From positions 1 through 40,418 of the IMG/VR virus record IMGVR_UViG_3300028666_000059: a DNA stretch of 40,418 bases; one strand, given 5' to 3'. Both the position numbers and the translations under genes were made by a program. Origin of the DNA: a virus. Below the pieces are notes generated by a model that did no database searches, was not told the DNA's origin, and worked only from the letters and a program-made list of their open reading frames with translations. Positions 16,516-23,268 of this stretch are shown one piece after another; position 1 is the first letter of the stretch; every line of letters begins with the position of its first letter.

Positions 16516-17118
16516 TCACCTATAAATTCTGTGTTTCTTTGAGTGACAGTCTTTACAGACCCAAATCACATCCATTGGCTTCATGTAATCCTCGTGGTGT
16601 CCTTGTGTTTTGCATTTTATACCACATTCCTCACACACATCAGACCTTTTTAATATCCCTGTTTTAGTAGCCCAACAAACCAAAGCATGAGCGGCGGATT
16701 TCTGAGGGTTTTTCTTTTTCCATTCTGAAGTAACTCGGCCTGCTTTTGTTACATTTTCCCTTTGCCATTCTCTCTGCCTATTGCGGTTTTTTTCTCGAGC
16801 TTCCTTGGTGCGCCTTTTTTCAGCGCGTCTTTTAGCTATTTCTTCTTTATGTTTTTCGTAGCTTTTTTTGCTTTGCTCTCTTCGTTTCTCATAATTGAGA
16901 TAATATTCTATCTTCGCTTTTTCCCTTAAGAGTTCTGCATTCTTCCTTCGATATTCAAGAAAATATTTCGAGTATACCGATTGATTTTCTAGTCTCTGTT
17001 TTTTGCTCCTTTTCCTTATGCAAGGTTTGCAATATACATTGAACCCATCGCAAGAATACCTATCTTTCCCAAACTCTGTTTCTGCCTTTTCCTCTAAACA
17101 CTTTGGGCATTTTTTCAT
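16516..17118 (-). CDS. HNH endonuclease inserted at the adaptor start (200 aa)
   Basis: The N-terminal zinc finger begins KKCPKCLEEK and ends with YCKPCIRKR. A very basic helical linker (about 50-135) follows, then a C-terminal HNH core with CEECG, GHHEDYMKPMDVIWVCKDCH and a final KKH. It belongs to the common phage family with a GHHEDY..P signature. The ATG at 17118 follows AGGGG; its AT lies in the stem of a possible hairpin (17117-17122 with 17138-17143). It is a selfish homing-type gene lying between a degenerate and a functional copy of the adaptor gene start. Confidence 0.85.
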   Translation of the reverse strand: MKKCPKCLEEKAETEFGKDRYSCDGFNVYCKPCIRKRSKKQRLENQSVYSKYFLEYRRKNAELLREKAKIEYYLNYEKRREQSKKSYEKHKEEIAKRRAEKRRTKEAREKNRNRQREWQRENVTKAGRVTSEWKKKNPQKSAAHALVCWATKTGILKRSDVCEECGIKCKTQGHHEDYMKPMDVIWVCKDCHSKKHRIYR

Positions 17119-17147
17119 AACCACCCCTATAAAGAGAGGTTATTATA

Positions 17148-17180
17148 TTACCAAGAACTGGTGTCATCAAGGAGATTCAT
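17148..17180 (-). other. Vestigial adaptor gene start (10 codons) left of the 186-residue gene
   Basis: Behind TATAGGTAGAGC an ATG opens MNLLDDTSSW and then stops. The first codons match the start of the adaptor on the far side of the HNH gene (NLLSD after the ATC), and both are preceded by TATAGGT. It appears to be the original 5' end of the adaptor gene, cut off by the HNH insertion, or a duplicate made by it. Confidence 0.55.
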
Positions 17181-17187
17181 GCTCTAC

Positions 17188-17748
17188 CTATAGAGTTGCA
17201 AATGGGCTACCAACGGGTCTTGCATCGAGTCTATGCTTTGTATGCTTAGCGATGAGCTGTCCAGTAAACACAGCGCCACCTTCTTGAGCAATCGGACGAT
17301 CTTCCATCTCTAGAACGTGATACTTGCAATTGCTAATACGCTCAGCTACATATCTTGGGGCTGCTACTGGCTTATTAACCGGAACATCCCACTCTTCTGC
17401 AGGGATTCCAGGAAAAGGTTTAACCCAGAGGTCAATAGACTCGCCTTTTACTTCGATGTTCTCTGCAATGAATTTCACGTATTTCTTTGATTCTTCATAC
17501 TCAGAGCGGAACTTCTCATTGAATTTCTCTTTTGATCCAATAGTTCTTTTTGGCTTCAGAATGATTGGGCCCATGCCTTCCGCCTCTCTTCTGGAGAGCT
17601 TCGTTTGTGGTTCATATTCTTCAATTGGCCCTACACTGGCAGTGTCGCTTGTAACCGCTTTGAGTTGCTCTTTAAAATTATCTAGCTGCACTTCTGCTTT
17701 ATCTAGTTCTTGTTGTCCTTTTGAGTTTACGCGTGGTCTGTCTGACAT
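17188..17748 (-). CDS. Virion-region protein of unknown function (186 aa)
   Basis: A charged, mixed alpha/beta protein with a helical N-terminus (QELDKAEVQLDNFKEQLKA) and a proline-rich middle (WVKPFPGIPAEEWDVPVNKP). It lies between the decoration-like genes and the adaptor. Its stop is seven bases before the old adaptor ATG. No family is recognised. Conserved position suggests a head-completion protein. Confidence 0.78.
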   Translation of the reverse strand: MSDRPRVNSKGQQELDKAEVQLDNFKEQLKAVTSDTASVGPIEEYEPQTKLSRREAEGMGPIILKPKRTIGSKEKFNEKFRSEYEESKKYVKFIAENIEVKGESIDLWVKPFPGIPAEEWDVPVNKPVAAPRYVAERISNCKYHVLEMEDRPIAQEGGAVFTGQLIAKHTKHRLDARPVGSPFATL

Positions 17749-17823
17749 AAGTCTCCTATCTAATAAAACTTTTAGCTAATCGCTACTTTTACCTAGATTA
17801 GGACTAAATACCCAAAGAATCAA

Positions 17824-18255
17824 TTAATTTGGAGATATGTTTATGTATGAGCCTGGAATATACGTGCCGAGGGAGGTTCTTCCATTTGCATTAATTGCAC
17901 CTGAATTGATGTCCCCAATAGCTATTATCTGGGGTGGTGTGGGTCCGTATGTAGGGGAAGAAATGAATGCATTGGAGTTTAGTGAGTTGATAGATACAAC
18001 GACTTGGTTGGCGCTCGGTATAGAGGTTACATAGCCTTGTTGACCCGTTATTTGGTAAGTCCCATAAAATTGGGGAATATTCACTCTAACCTCTTGTCCA
18101 ACCACATAATTATGATTAACAGAGGTTGTAATTGTTGTGGATGCGCCCGTTGTTAACGCAGATATCACAAATCTAGATGGCTGGAAATAGCCAGGTTCTA
18201 TTGGAGGGTTGTTCTCCGGACTGATTGGTCCTTTGTAAGGATATGGAAAGCTCAT
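17824..18255 (-). CDS. Short paralogue of the capsid decoration-like protein (143 aa)
   Basis: The start at 18255 is chosen for its AGGAGG Shine-Dalgarno. Residues 25-143 match the C-terminal half of the 371-residue protein at 18459-19574: ALTTGASTTITTSVNHNY pairs with AITTGTTTTITTTTSHNY, and both then have GQE, GYVTS and a (V/I)AIGD(I/V)N block. This is a partial duplication. It probably binds the capsid in the same way or competes with the larger protein. Confidence 0.8.
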   Translation of the reverse strand: MSFPYPYKGPISPENNPPIEPGYFQPSRFVISALTTGASTTITTSVNHNYVVGQEVRVNIPQFYGTYQITGQQGYVTSIPSANQVVVSINSLNSNAFISSPTYGPTPPQIIAIGDINSGAINANGRTSLGTYIPGSYINISPN

Positions 18256-18256
18256 T

Positions 18257-18379
18257 TTACCTCCTATAACAAGATGTAGCGGTGAACGAGACATGTCCTG
18301 CTGTGCACCGCCCCCCTGCGCCTGGAATTGCTTGCAGACTTCGCAAGGAGGGACCTAGACCCTCTTCGCGCATTTTCAT
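18257..18379 (-). CDS. Small basic leader ORF (40 aa)
   Basis: An AAGG sequence four bases before ATG 18379 opens a 40-residue frame that ends one base before the next gene's ATG. The product starts MKMREEGLGPSLRSLQ and is Arg/Gly-rich with three Arg/Tyr residues at its end. GC content is higher than in the neighbouring genes. It lies just after a strong terminator, so it may be a leader peptide for the following gene, or the region may act as RNA. Confidence 0.42.
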   Translation of the reverse strand: MKMREEGLGPSLRSLQAIPGAGGRCTAGHVSFTATSCYRR

Positions 18380-18395
18380 ACTACCTTACCTTATA

Positions 18396-18432
18396 GAAAA
18401 TAAAAAGAGCCCTAGATTTCTCTAGAGCTCTA
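18396..18432 (-). terminator. Rho-independent terminator after the decoration-like gene
   Basis: On the minus strand AGAGCTCTAG (18431-18422), a six-base loop and CTAGGGCTCT (18415-18406) form a 10-bp stem with one G-U pair. TTTTTATTTT follows directly. It lies 28 bases after the stop of the 371-residue gene and would end the capsid transcript. Confidence 0.85.
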
Positions 18433-18458
18433 AAACCCTCTATGCAGTCTTTTTAGAA

Positions 18459-19574
18459 CTACATATCAGAATAAATAGCTTCCCAATAAACCACATCGCT
18501 GGTTGTTCCTGAAAGGTGTGAGCTAGCGTCAGTTACTGCGCTACCTGCACCTATCACGAATCCTTGGCGAGTATTGTTTACAAAAGCCCCTCTAATAGCA
18601 GGACCATTTATGGTCGATACGCCACCAGAAGATGTTGGGAAAGAAGGAGAAGGATACAGAGCGCCTCCGGTATAGAGATCGCCACCTGTATTCACATCAC
18701 CTACTGCAACTACTTGTGGGAATGATAGACCAGGGACACTTGCAACTGTTGGGTTGTTTGTGTATGCGCTATATCCCGTAGAGTTGATCGAGCACACAAA
18801 TACTGTATTGCTTGTTACCGAAGTTACATAACCATAGATCGGAGATCCAGGGATTGTGCTATTCGGAAGAGAGTTGAGTTGAGTTGTTCCCCATGATGTA
18901 GGAATTCTAAAAGCAATCTCTTGGCCTGTACGGTAATTGTGGCTTGTTGTTGTTGTAATTGTTGTGGTAGTACCAGTCGTAATAGCACTGATAAAATTCA
19001 CACCTGGCAAATACAAGTCGGGATAAAGAATCTTCTTCACATACGCGCCTGCAGGAGAACCTGAAAGTGCTGTGTAGTTAGATTGGTTACCGTTCCAAAC
19101 GATTGTGAAGTGGTCTGCATCGCCTACTGCACTAATTTGGAATGGCATACCTGAAATCTGAGGCATACCAGTCGTTGCGGACTGATAAAGACCCTCAAAA
19201 GTCACCCAATCACCAACTGAATAACCATGCGCTGTTACGTTAAAGACAATAGGACTTGCCTTTGTTGCGCCAATGATTTGTTTCTGCGCTCCATACTGAA
19301 GCATTAGACCAGCACCAAAAGTGCTGATACCATTGCTTGTTACAACGTCAGTAATCAATGTTGGTGTCGCGCCAGAGTTTAACAACACTGAAGCAAAACC
19401 TTGTCCCATAGACACGTCCCAATAAGCTTGGGGAATACCGTGTTGGGCAAATGCTGCCGATGCAGTGTAGTTAGTGATCTTCACGAGGTTTGGCTGGAAA
19501 GGCAAGTATACATACTGCGCCGATCCAGTTGTTGCTGTGTAAGAACCACGAGCAATTCTATTATATTCTGTCAT
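18459..19574 (-). CDS. Capsid-associated, decoration-like protein (371 aa)
   Basis: Immediately downstream of the major capsid gene (one base between stop and ATG) and followed by a terminator, so it is co-expressed with it at high level. It is a beta-rich protein. Residues 105-160 hold an FCCH-like module (GYSVGDWVTFEGL). The C-terminal half holds the ITTGTTTTITTTTSHNY segment that is duplicated as a separate gene at 17824-18255. A decoration or head-fibre role is inferred from position and composition. Confidence 0.82.
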   Translation of the reverse strand: MTEYNRIARGSYTATTGSAQYVYLPFQPNLVKITNYTASAAFAQHGIPQAYWDVSMGQGFASVLLNSGATPTLITDVVTSNGISTFGAGLMLQYGAQKQIIGATKASPIVFNVTAHGYSVGDWVTFEGLYQSATTGMPQISGMPFQISAVGDADHFTIVWNGNQSNYTALSGSPAGAYVKKILYPDLYLPGVNFISAITTGTTTTITTTTSHNYRTGQEIAFRIPTSWGTTQLNSLPNSTIPGSPIYGYVTSVTSNTVFVCSINSTGYSAYTNNPTVASVPGLSFPQVVAVGDVNTGGDLYTGGALYPSPSFPTSSGGVSTINGPAIRGAFVNNTRQGFVIGAGSAVTDASSHLSGTTSDVVYWEAIYSDM

Positions 19575-19575
19575 G

Positions 19576-20544
19576 TTACACCCCCAAAGAAGTCATGCGC
19601 GTGCATGCTAAGTTACGGATTGCCGTATCTTGCGTGAGCGCCTGAGCTTGAGCGAATTTAACCGCTAAGGTTGCGTTCTGAGCTAGCATACCAGAGTAGT
19701 AAGGATCTCTATAAATCAAGTTCATAGAATATCCGTCCTGTTGGATATGCGTCACAGCTTGCTTGCCTACAACATAGTTATAGTAAACATCGGCGCCACT
19801 TGCAGAAAACGCTCTCGCTACTGGTGCTTCAGAGCTTGTAAGAATACGGATGTTATAAACACTACCGTACTCAGATGGAAGCGCTGATGCATTTGTAGGA
19901 TAGTTCCACTGGGAGAGGAATCCACTACCAGTTAAGCTATCAAAATCACTTTGTAGCTCTGTAGAAGAAAGCATAAAATATGCACTTCTTACAGGGCCTG
20001 TACCAAAATGATCCATACCTTCAATACCAGACATAAATTTGTAGGCATTGTTAGTATCCAAAGTAGTTGCAACAAGACTAAAGTCTGATGCTCCTAAGTT
20101 GGTTGGGTTGTCTCCATTCGTTCCACCGCCAGCATTAATTTGGCTAGCTGCAGAAAGGATGTAGTCACGAAGGATCAAGTCTTCGGCTTGACGCATAGCG
20201 GTGGCTAGACGCTCAGAAACCCAAGCGAGAACTCCCTCTTGGTCTTGCAAAATAACTTGCTCGTTCAAAATACAGCCAGTACCAAAAAACGCCATTTGCG
20301 CGTCTATGATATCTCTTTGTGGCACTTGAGCTGGAGGATCAATACCTGTGTTCCCCAATTGAATTGTAGGAGGAACAAGGGCTCTTGGTCTCATAAAGCG
20401 CATAGTTGTTCCACCATTAGGTGGCATGCTCACTTTATCACAGATCAAGATGTTGTTCATTGTAGGAGTAGGTACATATAACATCGCCGGAGCTAAGCTC
20501 TGGAGAATCATAGGACCTAGATTCCCTGTAGTAGTAATAGACAT
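19576..20544 (-). CDS. Major capsid protein, N4-gp56-like (322 aa)
   Basis: Length, position after the scaffold gene, and sequence layout fit the HK97-fold N4-gp56 group. There is an N-terminal arm (residues 1-30), a basic MRFMRPRAL segment, a long helix (WVSERLATAMRQAEDLILRD, about 109-128), and a C-terminal domain with DPYYSGMLAQNATLAVKFAQ. The ATG at 20544 follows GAGAG. A long structured leader lies upstream and a terminator follows the next gene, so capsid and decoration proteins form their own expression unit. The family call is from memory of such proteins, not a search. Confidence 0.82.
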   Translation of the reverse strand: MSITTTGNLGPMILQSLAPAMLYVPTPTMNNILICDKVSMPPNGGTTMRFMRPRALVPPTIQLGNTGIDPPAQVPQRDIIDAQMAFFGTGCILNEQVILQDQEGVLAWVSERLATAMRQAEDLILRDYILSAASQINAGGGTNGDNPTNLGASDFSLVATTLDTNNAYKFMSGIEGMDHFGTGPVRSAYFMLSSTELQSDFDSLTGSGFLSQWNYPTNASALPSEYGSVYNIRILTSSEAPVARAFSASGADVYYNYVVGKQAVTHIQQDGYSMNLIYRDPYYSGMLAQNATLAVKFAQAQALTQDTAIRNLACTRMTSLGV

Positions 20545-20563
20545 AATTTCTCTCTTTGTCTAG

Positions 20564-20659
20564 TTACGTTGATCTATTACACCGTGGACGACGATTGAAA
20601 TCTGACGTACTACGTCCGTTCGTAATAGACCGGAGTGAAGTTGCGAGCTTCGTACGCAT
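20564..20659 (-). CDS. Possible 31-residue Arg-rich leader peptide inside the capsid leader
   Basis: ATG 20659 opens a 31-codon frame (MRTKLATSLRSITN...) ending 20 bases before the capsid ATG. A weak GAG lies upstream. The frame overlaps strongly base-paired sequence, so it may be coincidental. If translated, it could couple ribosome movement to folding of the leader RNA. Confidence 0.25.
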   Translation of the reverse strand: MRTKLATSLRSITNGRSTSDFNRRPRCNRST

Positions 20660-20711
20660 TGAATACTCTTGACGCGAGTAGAACGACTCCCTTAACGCTG
20701 GGAGTGCGTAA
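20573..20711 (-). ncRNA. Multibranched structured RNA leader of the capsid gene
   Basis: Several nested inverted repeats occur in 140 bases. TACGC/GCGTA (20653-20657 with 20706-20710) encloses hairpins TACTC/GAGTA (20664-20668, 20676-20680) and ACTCCC/GGGAGT (20686-20691, 20700-20705), forming a three-way junction. A GAAG/CTTC hairpin follows. Finally TCTATTAC/GTAATAGA (20573-20580, 20622-20629) encloses GGACG/CGTCC (20586-20590, 20613-20617). It lies 28 bases before the capsid ATG. It may be a cis-regulatory leader, an RNA stabiliser or a separate RNA. No known riboswitch or ribozyme core is recognised. Confidence 0.55.
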
Positions 20712-20752
20712 CCCTATATTAAAATATGAGGAATTTATGTACAGAAATGTTT

Positions 20753-20911
20753 TTAATCACTGACTAAAGAACAACCGACTAATTTTATTCCGCATTTGTT
20801 ACATCTATAAAAAGGCTCCAAAGAATCAGACAACTCTTCACTGCCCCATTCATGATGTAATCCATTCTTTTCACATTTCTTATTTTCACATTTCTTATTT
20901 TCAGAAGCCAT
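20753..20911 (-). CDS. Small zinc-ribbon protein (52 aa)
   Basis: An open frame between the 120-residue gene and the capsid leader. The protein has a tandem ENKKC repeat at the N-terminus, a CHxEW-like middle (GLHHEWGSEEL), and a second Cys pair (YRCNKCG) near residue 37. The Cys arrangement suggests a single zinc ribbon. The Shine-Dalgarno is weak (GAGAA). The function is unknown. Confidence 0.55.
   Translation of the reverse strand: MASENKKCENKKCEKNGLHHEWGSEELSDSLEPFYRCNKCGIKLVGCSLVSD
20868..20897. repeat. Perfect tandem 15-bp duplication
   Basis: TTTTCACATTTCTTA occurs twice back to back inside the small zinc-ribbon gene and encodes its ENKKC repeat. The copies are identical, so the duplication is recent or still slipping. 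It adds a second Cys, which may matter for metal binding. Confidence 0.85.
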
Positions 20912-20984
20912 AAATTCTCAATTTCATTACTCTAAACCTACTTAATTCCTCCAGATTTAAGTGGTTTGATAAGCCGCAAGTGTA

Positions 20985-21020
20985 CAGCCTCTTGTTTCAT
21001 AGCAAGGGGCTGTTTTATTT
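20985..21020 (+). terminator. Orphan plus-strand terminator
   Basis: CAGCCTCTTG (20985-20994), an eight-base loop and CAAGGGGCTG (21003-21012) form a 10-bp stem with one G-U pair, followed by TTTTATTT. The T-tract is on the plus strand, although all genes here are on the minus strand. No plus-strand coding sequence lies upstream for 400 bases. It may end an antisense or small RNA. Confidence 0.7.
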
Positions 21021-21028
21021 AACCTGGT

Positions 21029-21391
21029 CTATTTCTGATCAATTTTCCCTTTTTCGTTTGCCCATTGCCAATATTTCATCATGCTTTCGTATATTCTATC
21101 TCTCTGTTGAACTTCTTTAAGTTCTGGCACCTCTATTTTAGGAGGGAGCAATGCAAGTGGCATCCAATAGGGAGGTTCTGCTTGTTGAGAAAACCACACC
21201 AAACCACCAAAGCCATCTAGTACAAGCCAACTTCCTGGATAATCAGGATATTTTTGTCTTCCTATGTCCCTTTGAAAATGAAACAACCCTATCCATATTC
21301 TGACACCATCACTAAGCAAAACAAACTTATCCCGAGGTGCGTGCTTTTTTTCCATGAGTATCCACGGACTTTTCTTCTTGAAGAACCCCAT
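21029..21391 (-). CDS. DUF551-like small protein (120 aa)
   Basis: Layout resembles DUF551-type proteins: an N-terminal WI....K.AP segment (PWILMEKKHAPRDKFVLL) and a C-terminal aromatic PYWMPLALLPP. A basic start (MGFFKKK) precedes it. It begins three bases after the scaffold stop with a GAGG Shine-Dalgarno. DUF551 has no established biochemical function. Several divergent copies occur elsewhere in this genome. Confidence 0.62.
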   Translation of the reverse strand: MGFFKKKSPWILMEKKHAPRDKFVLLSDGVRIWIGLFHFQRDIGRQKYPDYPGSWLVLDGFGGLVWFSQQAEPPYWMPLALLPPKIEVPELKEVQQRDRIYESMMKYWQWANEKGKIDQK

Positions 21392-21393
21392 GA

Positions 21394-22095
21394 TTAGCCT
21401 CGTCTATTTCTGATCAATTCTTTCATTTTGGCATAAGCATTCTCTTGGCCTTTTGAGCTGAAATCCCCTTGCATTGCATAGGGAGGAGTCGCGCCTGCAC
21501 TTGATGGTTGGTAGTATGGGTTTCTTTGGTTTTTGTTTACTGTGTCTTGGATCGATGTCTTAGGTTCGTCCTTCTTGTGGATTCCCAGTGCTTTGATGTT
21601 CTGATAAAGAAGCTTCTTGCGGGCAAAGTTGTCTGGCATTTCTACCATTTGCTCGGCTATTTCTGGATGACGCTCAGCAAACTTCTGAATATTTTCTTCG
21701 TTTAGGATCTGATTGAAGTCGGCGTTTTGTCTCAGGAAGGAAACTTGTCTTTCCTGTTCGATCATGGCCGCGGCTTTTTCTGTCGCTCGTCTATCAATAT
21801 CTTGTCCCATATCCTGCGCAAAACGGGATAATTGCTTTTTGAGCGTTCTTTTATCGACATAAGGCTCGCTATCATCATCGTCATCAGCATCTTCATCCCT
21901 ACCTTTGTGAGGACGTTTAGAAGCTTCGTATTCTTGAAGTTTTTTCTCTAGTTCTTGCTTCGATCTGCGCTCTTCTTCTAGTTGGCGCTCATACATTTTT
22001 CTCTGTAAGGCGAAGTTCTTTTCCTTTTCTACTTGAACCGCTTCTGATTGTACTTGTGTGTTTGTAGTATTGATACTTTCATTTGGTGTGGACAT
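21394..22095 (-). CDS. Scaffolding protein candidate (233 aa)
   Basis: A highly charged, mostly helical protein directly upstream of the capsid region, the usual place of a scaffold. It has a coiled coil (about residues 25-60, QRKMYERQLEEERRSKQELE), an acidic patch (DEDADDDDDSE), a second helical region, and a basic C-terminus (KMKELIRNRRG) of the kind that docks onto capsid protein. ATG 22095 is preferred over 22161 and 22107 because GAAGG lies five bases upstream. No protease gene is seen, so the scaffold is probably recycled or expelled. Confidence 0.75.
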   Translation of the reverse strand: MSTPNESINTTNTQVQSEAVQVEKEKNFALQRKMYERQLEEERRSKQELEKKLQEYEASKRPHKGRDEDADDDDDSEPYVDKRTLKKQLSRFAQDMGQDIDRRATEKAAAMIEQERQVSFLRQNADFNQILNEENIQKFAERHPEIAEQMVEMPDNFARKKLLYQNIKALGIHKKDEPKTSIQDTVNKNQRNPYYQPSSAGATPPYAMQGDFSSKGQENAYAKMKELIRNRRG

Positions 22096-22119
22096 AATAA
22101 CCTTCATCTTAACGCCGAA

Positions 22120-22140
22120 TAGCGATAAATGGTTTATACT
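22120..22140 (+). promoter_or_regulatory. Candidate promoter for the 22-24 kb plus operon
   Basis: A TATACT (22135-22140) lies 25 bases before the first plus-strand ATG, the same -10-like hexamer as at the Cro operon. No good -35 is visible at the right distance; instead TAGCGATAA (22120-22128) lies just upstream. The region is divergent, since the scaffold gene starts at 22095 on the other strand. Weakly supported. Confidence 0.35.
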
Positions 22141-22165
22141 AAAATATTTATTTGAAGGCAACGCT

Positions 22166-22711
22166 ATGAAACTAAATAAAACCGATGTCTATGACAGATT
22201 CACTCATTTCACTAAGCAAGAATTCGATATTGGCGAATGTTGCCAAGACCTAATCAATCAAAGACCTTTTGGAGACCATCCGTTCTACATATTCGCTCAT
22301 CCTAGGACCAAAGAAGATGGCGTTACTAAAGTTATGATATGGCAGCCAAGACTAACTAAACCACGCGCAGAGCCCAACTCTATGCTATTTAAGGCCTATC
22401 CAGGGACAGATGTGATTAAGGTTCTTTGGATGATTCCATCTAGAGAATTGTGGAGTCAATTCCAGAAGGGCATGATTACTCAAAATAAGACTGTAATTGA
22501 GAGTATTGATAATTTTAGACATCGTAGGAGTCAATTAGAGGCTCCAGAAGATGATGACCTATCTGATGAGGCTATAAGCGCTATTTACAGCGAGATAAGC
22601 CATGCTGCCAATAAGAAGCAGACGACTGATGCAAAGATGCAAGACTTACAGAAACATATGGCTGTGATGCCAAGAGGACTTAAAAATGAAACACACCGAA
22701 CTGAAAACTGA
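22166..22711 (+). CDS. Phage protein of unknown function, first gene of plus operon (181 aa)
   Basis: Starts at ATG 22166 with GAAGG eight bases upstream. A compact N-terminal domain holds DIGECCQDLINQRPFGDHPFYIFAH, KVMIWQPRLTKP and NSMLFKAYPGTDVIKVLWMIP. A helical acidic C-terminus follows (APEDDDLSDEAISAIYSEI). It looks like a conserved phage protein found near capsid genes, but I cannot assign a function. It overlaps the next gene by 26 bases. Confidence 0.78.
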   Translation: MKLNKTDVYDRFTHFTKQEFDIGECCQDLINQRPFGDHPFYIFAHPRTKEDGVTKVMIWQPRLTKPRAEPNSMLFKAYPGTDVIKVLWMIPSRELWSQFQKGMITQNKTVIESIDNFRHRRSQLEAPEDDDLSDEAISAIYSEISHAANKKQTTDAKMQDLQKHMAVMPRGLKNETHRTEN

Positions 22712-22886
22712 ATACGCCACTGCAGATCTAGACAGAATCACATTTGAAGTACGCGGCTTATTCCAGGACACCATCGAGGCTTATGAAAAACGCGGATTTA
22801 CTGGGATAGATCTTCTTAAGATGTCCTATGGGCATATAAAACATGAGATTAATGCATTAGTTAGGGCGTATTTGGGGGATGAATGA
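22686..22886 (+). CDS. Small helical protein (66 aa)
   Basis: Begins inside the end of the preceding gene and overlaps the following one by four bases. It is a charged helical protein (DRITFEVRGLFQDTIEAYEKRGF then HIKHEINALVRAYL) with no membrane segment. No family is recognised. Tight overlap implies translational coupling. Confidence 0.6.
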   Translation: MKHTELKTEYATADLDRITFEVRGLFQDTIEAYEKRGFTGIDLLKMSYGHIKHEINALVRAYLGDE

Positions 22887-23116
22887 CAATTAGACAAGGT
22901 TTTTTATTCTTATTCTTAGCAATCACTGGGTGGATATCACTTTGCTATATAACCGATAAGGCATTCCCTAAAGAACCAACAGTCTATATGAGCTATTGGT
23001 GTGGAGAGATACATTTTGGGCCACCTGAATATGACTGGCCAGGGCCGAATGACATTATTCCCGACTCTATTCCAGATAGGCCAAGAGATGAACCCGAAGA
23101 GAAGGGCGCGGAATGA
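22883..23116 (+). CDS. Small membrane-anchored acidic protein (77 aa)
   Basis: An N-terminal hydrophobic segment (GFLFLFLAITGWISLCYI, about residues 6-23) acts as a signal anchor. The rest is short, Pro- and acid-rich (EYDWPGPNDIIPDSIPDRP). ATGA overlaps are present at both ends. It might be an outer-facing or periplasmic accessory protein, but function is unknown. Confidence 0.6.
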   Translation: MTIRQGFLFLFLAITGWISLCYITDKAFPKEPTVYMSYWCGEIHFGPPEYDWPGPNDIIPDSIPDRPRDEPEEKGAE

Positions 23117-23268
23117 TCAAGAAAAGAAAAAAGGCAAAAACCCGCTTTGTAATTTGCATGCCTATTGGAGAAATAGGACAGATTCTAAGTAATGTTGATG
23201 GCATTCCTAAATTTATCGATCCAGTTGGGAAGAACTACGAGGACATTAGGAATTATGGATTTAGCTAA
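23113..23268 (+). CDS. Small basic protein ending in the YGF junction motif (51 aa)
   Basis: ATG 23113 overlaps the previous stop (ATGA). The N-terminus is very basic (MIKKRKKAKTRF). The C-terminus KNYEDIRNYGFS matches the end of the protein at 29944-30135 (KNMEDVRDYGFR). The last 14 bases contain the start of the next gene, exactly as in two other places in the genome. Confidence 0.6.
   Translation: MIKKRKKAKTRFVICMPIGEIGQILSNVDGIPKFIDPVGKNYEDIRNYGFS

Noticed and set aside
15364-17118. HNH-adaptor fusion by UGA read-through or UGA recoding
   Set aside because: The two frames are continuous across one TGA, but dozens of other genes here end in TGA with tight ATGA overlaps, so UGA is a normal stop. 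The AGGTGA at the join also acts as a Shine-Dalgarno.
16490-17180. Group I intron carrying the HNH gene in the adaptor gene
   Set aside because: Joining ATGAATCTCCT to TGACATTTTA would restore a frame, with U before and G at the end of the intron. However, only about 85 bases lie outside the HNH frame, too few for a group I core, and no core elements were seen. Simple insertion with a duplicated start explains the data with fewer assumptions.
20573-20711. Self-cleaving ribozyme or tRNA-like element in the capsid leader
   Set aside because: No hammerhead core (CUGAUGA/GAAA), no T-arm and no other known ribozyme signature could be found in the paired segments.
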